A stretch of DNA of 64,000 nucleotides, from contig NC_047493.1 in NCBI RefSeq assembly GCF_002079055.1, positions 1-64,000 on the forward strand. The letters run 5' to 3'. Position numbers and translations under genes: made by a program. Position 1 is the first letter of the stretch. Every line of letters starts with the position of its first letter. The notes below the pieces were generated by a model that saw only the letters and a program-made list of their open reading frames with translations, was not told the origin of the DNA and made no database searches. Shown here in pieces: positions 20,723 to 29,135 of the stretch. This DNA is from Saccharomyces paradoxus (taxonomy: Eukaryota > Ascomycota > Saccharomycetes > Saccharomycetales > Saccharomycetaceae).

Positions 20723-21874
20723 ATGCATTAATCAAATGTACTACCATGTTTTGTAACTAAACGCACTTATTTTCCCAGAGTCTTACGAGAGGTCAATCAA
20801 AACATTATCCTCACTAATTCGCTAAAGAAAAGATGATCTTCAACAGCTGTTTTAATTGAGCTCTTGATCTATCATTTTACTTGAGTTGCGCAACTTATGT
20901 TATCATTTTCTTTCCCTGCCACCCTGCTTTATCTTTTGTTCAGCATCACAGCAGCAAATTTCAATTCCCATTGAAAGTTCGCTAAGGATAACTTCATGTC
21001 AGAATCAAAATATGACTTAAGACTTGCCTATCTCTTTCAACTTTCCCCAAGTGCTACCCGTTTTCGGTTATAACAGATACTTCGGTGCTCGACAGAGTGC
21101 CTTAGGAAGAATAACGCTTATTTTTTTAGGGAAATACAAGTACTGCGCTCTTCGGTTGGTGTCCAAAATCAATGACAGGAGTAAGATCACCGTTAGATTT
21201 GGAGTAGAGCTACCTGAAGAGAAAAACCGTGCTAAAAAGAAAATTTTGCACCTTTAGGTCTAATATTTCTTTTTATGTTCCTAAAAAAAGAAACGACAAT
21301 TTGCCAAACACCGAAGGGCCAAATAAAGCATTATTCTACATAGTAAGAACTGGAAAATTACGTCAACTACCCAAATTGTGACATAAAATTGAATTTAACA
21401 AGATCTCTAAATCAGATATGCTTCTTTCATTAGGTGGAAATGGCAGCATTTGAGAAGAGAGGTTGCCAAGCTTCAATAAATTTTTTTCTAGAAGGCAAGA
21501 TCATTTCAAACTGTCCATAATATGAAAGGACAAATTGACACTAATGTCTACATATAGCTAATATCTGCAGTAAATTAAACGGTGATTGCTCGACATATGC
21601 TCACATCTATCGCTTTATGGGACAAACTGGGCAGAACAAGCACCTGATGATGTGACTCCTACTCTTTGGACAATGCAGATCCACGCTACGGGAAATTAGT
21701 TAAATGCAGCAGAGCATGGCGCAAGTACTTGCTGTAACCTTTGGGGTACCGTTACCGTCAGTTTTCTTCACCTAAGGTGTGCGCGCCAGAAAAAGAAAAA
21801 AAATAAAACGTGCTGCTTAAATACACAAAATACTCGCACTAATTTGCCTGTAAAAACCTCGAAGAACCAAAGAT

Positions 21875-21885
21875 ACCCTCAAGGT
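21875..21885 (+). promoter_or_regulatory. Zap1 zinc-responsive element (one mismatch), ZRT1 promoter
   Basis: ACCCTCAAGGT differs from ACCTTNAAGGT at one position and lies 116 bases upstream of the perfect element. ZRT1 promoters are known to carry more than one such site. Confidence 0.55.
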
Positions 21886-21990
21886 TCTCATCTGTACAGT
21901 ACTGTCCAAATTACAATGACATTTCTTTAAATTATCAGATGTACTGAGGTGCCTTCTCTTCCAATAAAACGGGACAGATGAGCATCTTTG

Positions 21991-22001
21991 ACCTTGAAGG
22001 T
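21991..22001 (+). promoter_or_regulatory. Zap1 zinc-responsive element (perfect), ZRT1 promoter
   Basis: ACCTTGAAGGT matches the Zap1 consensus exactly. It lies about 100 bases before the TATA box and 202 before the ZRT1 ATG. Confidence 0.85.
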
Positions 22002-22094
22002 ATAGAAAGTAGGTTTGAGAATAAATGTGTAGAAATAAATTATGAAAGAAAAGAAAAAAAAAACTTACGCACGGCATTAGCTCGATGACTTAAT

Positions 22095-22102
22095 TATAAA
22101 TA
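22095..22102 (+). promoter_or_regulatory. TATA box of ZRT1
   Basis: TATAAATA, 108 bases before the ATG at 22203 but only 30 before the in-frame ATG at 22125. This favours the downstream start. Confidence 0.55.
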
Positions 22103-22202
22103 GAGGCTTGATATCGGCCCATTAATGGTCTTATCTTCTCGGTATTTTCAAAAAAAACTACCAATACTGACAATAGAGCAACAGCATAAATATCAAGTGA
22201 AT

Positions 22203-23321
22203 ATGAGCAACGTTACTACGCCGTGGTGGAAACAATGGGACCCTGATACCGTTACATTAACTGATACTACACCGGATGATGTGTGGAAGATCTGTGTTTT
22301 GGAAGGAGTTTATTACGGTGAAAACGAATACAACGGTAACTTAGGTGCCAGAATATCTTCTGTTTTCGTTATTCTTTTTGTGAGTACCTTTTTCACCATG
22401 TTCCCACTGATTTCAACGAAAGTGAAAAAATTGAAAATTCCTTTATATGCCTACCTTTTCGCAAAATTTTTTGGTTCTGGTGTTATTGTTGCAACTGCAT
22501 TTATCCACTTAATGGACCCTGCATACGGTGCCATCGGTGGTAACACCTGTGTAGGACAAACTGGTAACTGGGGAATCTATTCATGGTGCCCAGCCATTAT
22601 GCTAACGAGTTTGACCTTCACTTTCCTTACTGACTTATTCAGTAGCGTCTGGGTTGAAAGAAAATTTGGTCTTTCCCATGATCATACCCACGATGACATT
22701 AAAGACACTGTTGTAAATGATGCGGCAGTTGTTTCGACCGAGAATGCTACGGCAAATGGATCTCATGACACCAAAAACGGAGTGGAATATTTTGAAGAGT
22801 CAGACGCTTCATCCATGGATGCAGTTCAATCATTCCAAGCACAATTTTCTGCCTTTTTAATTTTAGAATTCGGTGTTATTTTCCACTCTGTGATGATCGG
22901 TCTAAATCTAGGAAGTACTGGTGAAGAGTTTTCCACCCTATACCCTGTTCTAGTGTTCCATCAATCCTTTGAAGGTTTGGGTATCGGTGCAAGATTATCA
23001 GCCATTGAGTTCCCTAGATCAAAGAGATGGTGGCCATGGGCTTTGTGTATTGCGTACGGGTTAACTACTCCAGTTTGTGTCGCTATCGGTTTGGGTGTTC
23101 GTACCAGATACGTCAGCGGTTCTTACACTGCTCTAGTGATCTCTGGTGTATTGGATGCCATTTCTGCTGGTATCTTACTGTACACTGGTTTGGTTGAACT
23201 ACTAGCAAGAGACTTTATATTCAATCCTCATAGAACAAAGGATTTAAAAGAGTTGTCTTTCAACGTTATATGCACTCTTTTCGGTGCTGGTATCATGGCT
23301 TTGATTGGTAAATGGGCTTAA
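22203..23321 (+). CDS. ZRT1: ZRT1, high-affinity plasma-membrane zinc transporter (ZIP family)
   Basis: A 372-residue ZIP transporter with eight predicted membrane helices, importing Zn2+ in zinc-limited cells. Key features are the histidine loop HDHTHDD (159-165) between helices III and IV, the helix IV segment EFGVIFHSVMIGLNLG (222-237) with H228, and the helix V motif HQSFEGLGIGARL (253-265) with H253 and E257. The C-terminus is short and external. From memory the S. cerevisiae protein has 376 residues and differs at around a tenth of positions, mostly in the N-terminus and the cytosolic loop, with the metal path unchanged. The start at MSNVTTPWW was preferred over the ATG at 22125 because of TATA spacing and family length. 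Confidence 0.95.
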   Translation: MSNVTTPWWKQWDPDTVTLTDTTPDDVWKICVLEGVYYGENEYNGNLGARISSVFVILFVSTFFTMFPLISTKVKKLKIPLYAYLFAKFFGSGVIVATAFIHLMDPAYGAIGGNTCVGQTGNWGIYSWCPAIMLTSLTFTFLTDLFSSVWVERKFGLSHDHTHDDIKDTVVNDAAVVSTENATANGSHDTKNGVEYFEESDASSMDAVQSFQAQFSAFLILEFGVIFHSVMIGLNLGSTGEEFSTLYPVLVFHQSFEGLGIGARLSAIEFPRSKRWWPWALCIAYGLTTPVCVAIGLGVRTRYVSGSYTALVISGVLDAISAGILLYTGLVELLARDFIFNPHRTKDLKELSFNVICTLFGAGIMALIGKWA

Positions 23322-23537
23322 ACCAAAGAAAGTAAAAACCCTGCATCTTCTCTATAGATCCTTTTTTTATATTTTACAGTTATTTATTCTTAAATAATAC
23401 CAAAAAAATAATAGTCATTTTTCGTTAATCATCTCGGCAATATATAAAAAATACGTGAAAATGACAACTTTTTTACACAAAAGTTCACAAGTAGTGGCAA
23501 AATGGTGGCAGCAAGAGTCGATTTTGGCATTGGAGGA

Positions 23538-24437
23538 ATGACGAATACAGGGAAACCAAAGTCTAGGTGTTACAAATGTCCTTTTAACGGATGCGAGAAG
23601 GAGTACAACAGACCAAGTTTGCTTCAACGGCATCTGAATTCGCATACTAATCAAAGGCCGTATCCTTGTGATGAACCGGGATGTGGTAAAAAATTCATAA
23701 GACCATGTCACCTGCGAGTCCATAAGTGGACTCATTCTCAAATCAAGCCTAAACCATGTACTCTATGTAAAAAAAGATTTGTCACAAACCAGCAATTAAA
23801 GAGGCATCTAAACAGTCATAAAAGAAAAAACAGAGTTGCATCAAAAAATAACTATAAACACGAAGGACCGTGCTCGAATATTAAAGCAGAACTCAGTGGC
23901 GTGGATGGGGGCTTAGACCCAGCATTAACTTCTGGCTCTGTAATGTACGATGAAGAATCCTTGCAAGGTCACCTGCCTGGATCTGATGACATGCGAGTGT
24001 TACAATGTCCATACAAATCGTGCCAGAAAGTCACCAGCTTCAATGACGATCTAATCAACCATATGTTGCAACATCATATAGCAAGCAAGCTTGTAGTGCC
24101 ATCCGAAGAGTCACGTCTAAAGAAGTCGACTCCAACCTCTGTGGAGTCGAGTAGCACAGACATTACCTCCATCCCACAGCTTTCACTTAGCACTACTGGG
24201 ACGAGCAGTAGTGATAGCAGCAACGAAACTATGGCGCGGAGTCCGAATGATCCAGAGAATTACTGGTCCGATAATCGGTGCAAGCAAACTGAATGTCAAG
24301 AGCTTAGTCCATTCGCATCTGTGTTTGATCTCATTGAACACTATGATCGCACACATGCGTTTATTCCTGAAACACTGGTAAAGTACAGCTACATCTTTCT
24401 ATACAAGCCTAGCGTCCGGGGTTTATTTGAATACTGA
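23538..24437 (+). CDS. FZF1: FZF1, five-zinc-finger transcription factor for sulfite and nitrosative stress
   Basis: The 299-residue protein activates SSU1 (sulfite efflux pump) and YHB1 (flavohaemoglobin) in S. cerevisiae. Three C2H2 fingers form the N-terminal DNA-binding region: C14-C19-H32-H36, C44-C49-H62-H66 and C74-C77-H90-H94. A fourth (CPYKSC...HMLQHH) and a fifth (CKQTEC...HYDRTH) lie in the C-terminal half, with a Ser/Thr-rich linker between them. The chosen ATG gives the standard length; an in-frame ATG at 23502 would add 12 residues. The linkers and even finger 1 differ widely from S288C as I recall it, in line with the known fast evolution of FZF1. Zinc ligands are intact. Confidence 0.93.
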   Translation: MTNTGKPKSRCYKCPFNGCEKEYNRPSLLQRHLNSHTNQRPYPCDEPGCGKKFIRPCHLRVHKWTHSQIKPKPCTLCKKRFVTNQQLKRHLNSHKRKNRVASKNNYKHEGPCSNIKAELSGVDGGLDPALTSGSVMYDEESLQGHLPGSDDMRVLQCPYKSCQKVTSFNDDLINHMLQHHIASKLVVPSEESRLKKSTPTSVESSSTDITSIPQLSLSTTGTSSSDSSNETMARSPNDPENYWSDNRCKQTECQELSPFASVFDLIEHYDRTHAFIPETLVKYSYIFLYKPSVRGLFEY

Positions 24438-25144
24438 TAAAAGTGAATGTACAACATCTTTGTCTTCCGCAAATGAGGTTCGATCTGTGAAACAAAAACA
24501 AGGCAAGAACATGGCGTGATATCTATTACGCATACGTCTTATTATTCTTCAAAAAAAGTGCGGGGCTCCAGGGCTCCGTGTTGGTCACCCCAGGATATGC
24601 TGCCCTCTCTAATGCCTTTTTCCCTCGTGTGACTACCAGTTTACTGAACGTTCTCACACATTTGTACCTAGAAATAACTATCATGCCGTACGGCACTGAG
24701 TAGACGGCATTAAAAAATGGAAGAAAAGAGACTCTATTTCTCGCGGGCAGTTTTTCCGATCGATCGACATTCGTACGGATCTTTCTAGGTTTCAGGGACA
24801 CGACATTGGAAAAAAAGGCGGTTTAGGTAATCGTTCGTTTCTTTCTGAAAAATTTTCCACGACGACGACGACGAAACACTTTGATTGCGAGATCCACGAG
24901 ATTACCTCCAACTGAGACAAGCTTGCAAATATCGTGTCCTATTCCGTGATGTTTCTTTGTTGCACCTTCGCCACTGTCTTATCTACAAAACTATAAAAAA
25001 GAGTAATCTTACCCCATACCTAAAAAAAAATTTCTCAACTTTTATAACTCAAGCTTCAAAGTTCTTTAATATCTTCTTCTTTTTTCCGAATAAAATCGTA
25101 GGAATATAATTCTCCACACATACTAAGTACATTATTAACGTAAA
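24438..25144. other. Intergenic, FZF1 to HXK2
   Basis: 707 bases holding the long HXK2 promoter and leader, including a GAC/ACG trinucleotide run (about 24859-24875) and pyrimidine-rich tracts before the ATG, as in other glycolytic genes. Overlapping frames on both strands look non-coding. Confidence 0.5.
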
Positions 25145-26605
25145 ATGGTTCATTTAGGTCCAAAAAAACCACAAGCCAGAAAGGGCTCCATGGCTGATGT
25201 GCCAAAGGAATTGATGCAACAAATTGAAAATTTCGAAAAAATTTTTACTGTTCCAACTGAAACCCTACAAGCTGTTACCAAGCATTTCATTTCGGAATTG
25301 GAAAAGGGTTTATCCAAGAAGGGTGGTAACATCCCAATGATTCCAGGTTGGGTTATGGATTTCCCAACTGGTAAAGAATCTGGTGATTTCTTGGCCATTG
25401 ATTTGGGCGGTACCAACTTGAGAGTTGTCTTGGTCAAATTGGGCGGTGACCGTACCTTTGACACCACCCAATCTAAGTACAGATTACCAGATGCTATGAG
25501 AACTACTCAAAATCCAGACGAATTATGGGAATTTATTGCTGACTCTTTGAAGGCTTTTATTGATGAGCAATTCCCACAAGGTATCTCAGAACCAATTCCA
25601 TTGGGTTTCACCTTTTCTTTCCCAGCTTCTCAAAACAAAATCAATGAAGGTATCTTGCAAAGATGGACTAAGGGTTTTGATATTCCAAACATTGAAAACC
25701 ACGATGTTGTCCCAATGTTGCAAAAGCAAATCACCAAGAGAAACATCCCAATTGAAGTTGTTGCTTTGATAAACGACACTACAGGTACTTTGGTTGCTTC
25801 GTACTACACCGACCCAGAAACCAAGATGGGTGTTATTTTCGGTACTGGTGTCAATGGTGCTTACTACGATGTTTGTTCCGACATCGAAAAGCTACAAGGA
25901 AAACTATCTGATGACATTCCACCATCAGCTCCAATGGCTATCAACTGTGAATATGGTTCCTTCGATAACGAACATGTCGTCTTGCCAAGAACCAAATATG
26001 ATATCACCATCGATGAAGAATCTCCAAGACCAGGTCAACAAACCTTTGAAAAAATGTCTTCTGGTTACTACTTGGGTGAAATTTTGCGTTTGGCTTTGAT
26101 GGACATGCAAAAGCAAGGCTTCATTTTCAAGAACCAAGACTTGTCCAAGTTCGACAAACCTTTCGTCATGGACACTTCTTACCCAGCCAGAATTGAAGAA
26201 GATCCATTTGAAAACTTAGAAGATACTGACGACTTGTTCCAAAACGAGTTCGGTATTAACACCACTGTTCAAGAACGTAAATTGATTAGACGTTTATCTG
26301 AATTGATTGGTGCTAGAGCCGCTAGATTGTCCGTTTGTGGTATTGCTGCTATCTGTCAAAAGAGAGGTTACAAGACCGGCCACATCGCTGCAGATGGTTC
26401 CGTTTACAACAGATACCCAGGTTTCAAAGAAAAGGCTGCCAATGCTTTGAAGGACATTTACGGCTGGACTCAAACCTCACTAGACGACTACCCAATCAAA
26501 ATTGTTCCTGCTGAGGATGGTTCTGGTGCTGGTGCCGCTGTTATTGCTGCTTTAGCCCAAAAGAGAATTGCTGAAGGTAAGTCTGTTGGTATCATCGGTG
26601 CTTAA
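25145..26605 (+). CDS. HXK2: HXK2, hexokinase PII
   Basis: The 486-residue enzyme phosphorylates glucose and other hexoses with ATP, and in S. cerevisiae also acts with Mig1 in glucose repression in the nucleus. The ATP-binding loop LAIDLGGTNLRVV (about 83-95), the sugar-binding signature LGFTFSFPASQNKINEG (about 155-171), NDTTGT (about 210-215) and the second phosphate loop GSGAGAAVIAAL near the C-terminus are all present. The regulatory site RKGS (S15 counting Met) in the N-terminal arm is conserved. The protein appears almost identical to S288C (I noticed one change, MDMQKQ for MDMYKQ). Codon bias is very high. It is a full-length gene on its usual start. Confidence 0.98.
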   Translation: MVHLGPKKPQARKGSMADVPKELMQQIENFEKIFTVPTETLQAVTKHFISELEKGLSKKGGNIPMIPGWVMDFPTGKESGDFLAIDLGGTNLRVVLVKLGGDRTFDTTQSKYRLPDAMRTTQNPDELWEFIADSLKAFIDEQFPQGISEPIPLGFTFSFPASQNKINEGILQRWTKGFDIPNIENHDVVPMLQKQITKRNIPIEVVALINDTTGTLVASYYTDPETKMGVIFGTGVNGAYYDVCSDIEKLQGKLSDDIPPSAPMAINCEYGSFDNEHVVLPRTKYDITIDEESPRPGQQTFEKMSSGYYLGEILRLALMDMQKQGFIFKNQDLSKFDKPFVMDTSYPARIEEDPFENLEDTDDLFQNEFGINTTVQERKLIRRLSELIGARAARLSVCGIAAICQKRGYKTGHIAADGSVYNRYPGFKEKAANALKDIYGWTQTSLDDYPIKIVPAEDGSGAGAAVIAALAQKRIAEGKSVGIIGA

Positions 26606-26931
26606 ACTTAATTCGTAAATTAGGTTTGAACCGCGAAAAAGTGCCCTTTCTTGCTTATGTGAACATGTTTTTTTATGAACTTTTTTTTCTTATTTTTACA
26701 ACTGTGATATTGTATAAACTTTGTTAGAATTTTACGAGATTTATTCGTGACGATAAATATTTATAGACAAAGAATATAACGATTTATGAAATCTACATGA
26801 TTTTAGTTTCTTTCAATGATTGTTTATTTCTCCTCTTTTCTTATCTAATTTTTTTGAGGTTTTTCGGAGTAAAAGATGCTTATATAGGGGTTTCGTATAT
26901 ATTGTTTAAGTATTTTAAAGACTTGAAGTCT
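26606..26931. other. Convergent 3' region of HXK2 and RTG2
   Basis: 325 bases, AT-rich, with T-rich and TATA-like 3'-end signals on both strands and no gene. Confidence 0.5.
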
Positions 26932-28698
26932 TCATTCTTCATAAAATTGCACGCCAATTTTGACCCTCTCTATACTTCCTCTAGATAATTTGCGTACTTT
27001 CTTTTGTAAAGTGATGATTCTGGAACGAACGGAAGCACTTGTTTTAAGATCGTCCTTACTAATTCTCACGACTACTTCGTATCCGCGGTTTTTACGCGTA
27101 GATTCTTCTTTTACCTTTGAAGCAGTTGCATCATCAATGAACAATTCCTTCAAACTAGTTTCCACTTCACTACGTCTAGAGACATGGAAATCAAATACGT
27201 TATCTCTGATATTACCACCTGGATGAACACCGCAGATCACATACATAATTGTACCAATATACTTCGTCCACCATACAATTCTCAGTGCTTCGTCTTTATC
27301 ACCTTCGCGTAAAACTACTTGTTCTAATTCTTGAGAGTATTTTTCTTCAGATTCCGGTATATTGCCACCCCATCTACCACATAGAGCAATTCCTATCAGC
27401 GCTCTAGCTCTGTGAGATAATCCATGGCAGCCGGCTATTATTCCTCTTGTGGCAACATGTAATGCAGCTGTTGGTTGTAGCTCTTTCGGATAAGAGGCAT
27501 GAACAAATGCTAAGTTGCATAAAGCGGGTGCAATCCTTTCATTTACTATTTTTGGTATATCTTCTTGTGGAATTGATGTTCTCAACAGGTATAAATATTT
27601 TTCAGTAAGTAGTGGAGCATAAGGACGGGACGCAATTAGCAATGGATCTTGTGCACGAATTTCTTTTGGAAGAAGGGAATAAAGCGAACCCTCTCGAACA
27701 CCACCTTCACTAAAATGTACAACTTTAATCTGAGGGATTGCTTCAAAAACAGCACTCATGAATAAACCAACGGCAGGGAGTTGTAAAGCCCTTCTATCGG
27801 AAACCTTGAATATTTTGTGATCTTTGGAAGAACCTGGTATTTTTTGTTTTAAAAATAGATAATCTGACATAGACGAGAATTCTTCATAAGTGCAAGCATA
27901 TCCATTAATTATGGTTTGGATGGGATAACCCTCTGACTGGTAAAGAAGTAGATGCCCCATACCTCTTAAACCACCCCCACGCGTCCAAAGGTCAAATCCA
28001 CCTTCTTTCCTAGCGTCATCAATCATTTCTTGAGGGATACCAATTTTTTCAATCGCATCTTTGTATGCTTCTTTAATCTCATAAAAAAGTGCCCTATTAT
28101 CATCTGTTCTCATTCTTCTCAAAAGAGTTCCAGCTCCATATGGTAAAGATACAGGTTTGCTTGATTGTTTGACTTCTCCATTGCAGCTTATCACCCATGA
28201 CAATTGAGTGCTACCACCAGCCACATCTAGGTATAAACCTCTTACTGTGTTGAATGAGGAAACAACACCATATATGCCGACTTTAGTTTCGTCTTCTTGG
28301 CCTAAGATTTCCACTTTCCAGCCAGTACTACCGTGAACAGCATTAACAAACTCATCTGCGTTGATAGCATCTCGGGTAGCTTCTGTCGCGATTACTCTAA
28401 CACTAGTTTCAGGTACACCAAAATCATCGCAAATTAATTTGAATCTCTTCATGGCAGAACAAACCTCTTTTATAATATCTCTAGGGATCGGGCATTTCGC
28501 GTTCGTATGTGTGTTATATTGAACTTCGTATAGAGAAAGACCAACCCTATCTTTGAAAACACAAGGCATGATTCTTGCATGATGCGCGGCCTTGGAAGAT
28601 ATACTAAAACGAATACCATTGGAACCTATGTCGACGATTCCGCATAAGTTCCTCGAAACGACTTCAGTCTCGGTATCACTATCACTAAGTGTTGACAT
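26932..28698 (-). CDS. RTG2: RTG2, retrograde-signalling sensor (Ppx/GppA family)
   Basis: The 588-residue protein equals S. cerevisiae Rtg2, which relays mitochondrial dysfunction to the Rtg1/Rtg3 factors by binding Mks1, and is also part of the SLIK complex. The N-terminal half is an ASKHA-fold Ppx/GppA phosphatase domain, with phosphate-1 loop GIVDIGSNGIRFSI near residue 20 and LYLDVAGGSTQLSWV near 148. The C-terminal half carries the helical extension typical of eukaryotic members. The ATG at 28698 (MSTLSDSDTETE) was chosen; the frame runs 15 codons further up only to a TTG. It is convergent with HXK2. Confidence 0.96.
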   Translation of the reverse strand: MSTLSDSDTETEVVSRNLCGIVDIGSNGIRFSISSKAAHHARIMPCVFKDRVGLSLYEVQYNTHTNAKCPIPRDIIKEVCSAMKRFKLICDDFGVPETSVRVIATEATRDAINADEFVNAVHGSTGWKVEILGQEDETKVGIYGVVSSFNTVRGLYLDVAGGSTQLSWVISCNGEVKQSSKPVSLPYGAGTLLRRMRTDDNRALFYEIKEAYKDAIEKIGIPQEMIDDARKEGGFDLWTRGGGLRGMGHLLLYQSEGYPIQTIINGYACTYEEFSSMSDYLFLKQKIPGSSKDHKIFKVSDRRALQLPAVGLFMSAVFEAIPQIKVVHFSEGGVREGSLYSLLPKEIRAQDPLLIASRPYAPLLTEKYLYLLRTSIPQEDIPKIVNERIAPALCNLAFVHASYPKELQPTAALHVATRGIIAGCHGLSHRARALIGIALCGRWGGNIPESEEKYSQELEQVVLREGDKDEALRIVWWTKYIGTIMYVICGVHPGGNIRDNVFDFHVSRRSEVETSLKELFIDDATASKVKEESTRKNRGYEVVVRISKDDLKTSASVRSRIITLQKKVRKLSRGSIERVKIGVQFYEE

Positions 28699-29135
28699 TT
28701 GTAGCAAGCCTATCAACTTTTTGTTCAGAACGATTCTCAGCAAAAGATACCTTCAAGAATGCTTTGCTTTTTGAAAGAAACGTATGAATGAATTACTAAT
28801 CGCACTTCGATTCTTTCAATTGATCTAAAAATTCCGCCGGTAAAGTTACTCCATCTCGGGTTTTCTGACCCGGATCACCTATCGCGGTCATGTGACTAAT
28901 AATAGAGATGATAAATAGCGTGGTATATAACGATAATAATGAATTGATTGACAATGTCATCATGCTCCCCGATAAATTGTAGAGGTTAAGATTATTTCAC
29001 CACTCCTTATTAATAACCAAAGCAGGAGTGTCAACTCTGAGGCATACCAACCTCTATTGGGGAGCACTAAAAATGTCAGAATGAATCAGGGTAATGAAAT
29101 ATATTAGTAATGTCTATTGTTTCCAGCCATGCCGC
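28699..29135. other. Intergenic, RTG2 promoter and HFM1 3' end
   Basis: 437 bases with no gene or repeat seen. It is the promoter of RTG2 and the 3' flank of HFM1. Confidence 0.5.

Larger units (their letters stand above)
19142..22202. other. Gene-free stretch before ZRT1
   Basis: About 3 kb with no credible gene. It has a short AAAC tandem repeat (about 20700-20722) and a 77-codon protein-like frame without ATG at 21024-21257, containing NRYFGARQSALGRITL and ending in a lysine-rich tail. The ZRT1 promoter with two zinc-responsive elements occupies the last 350 bases. Confidence 0.5.

Noticed and set aside
22125-22202. 26-residue N-terminal extension of ZRT1 from an in-frame ATG
   Set aside because: The ATG is only about 30 bases after the TATA box, so it is probably outside the transcript; the shorter protein fits the family length.
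26613-26630. T-loop-like GGTTTGAACC after HXK2, considered as a tRNA
   Set aside because: The upstream sequence is HXK2 coding and no cloverleaf can be formed. No tRNA gene was found anywhere in the window.
28699-28743. 15-codon TTG-initiated extension of RTG2 with basic, leucine-rich residues
   Set aside because: It is too short and leucine-rich to judge. Rtg2 is a cytosolic protein, and no supporting signal was seen.
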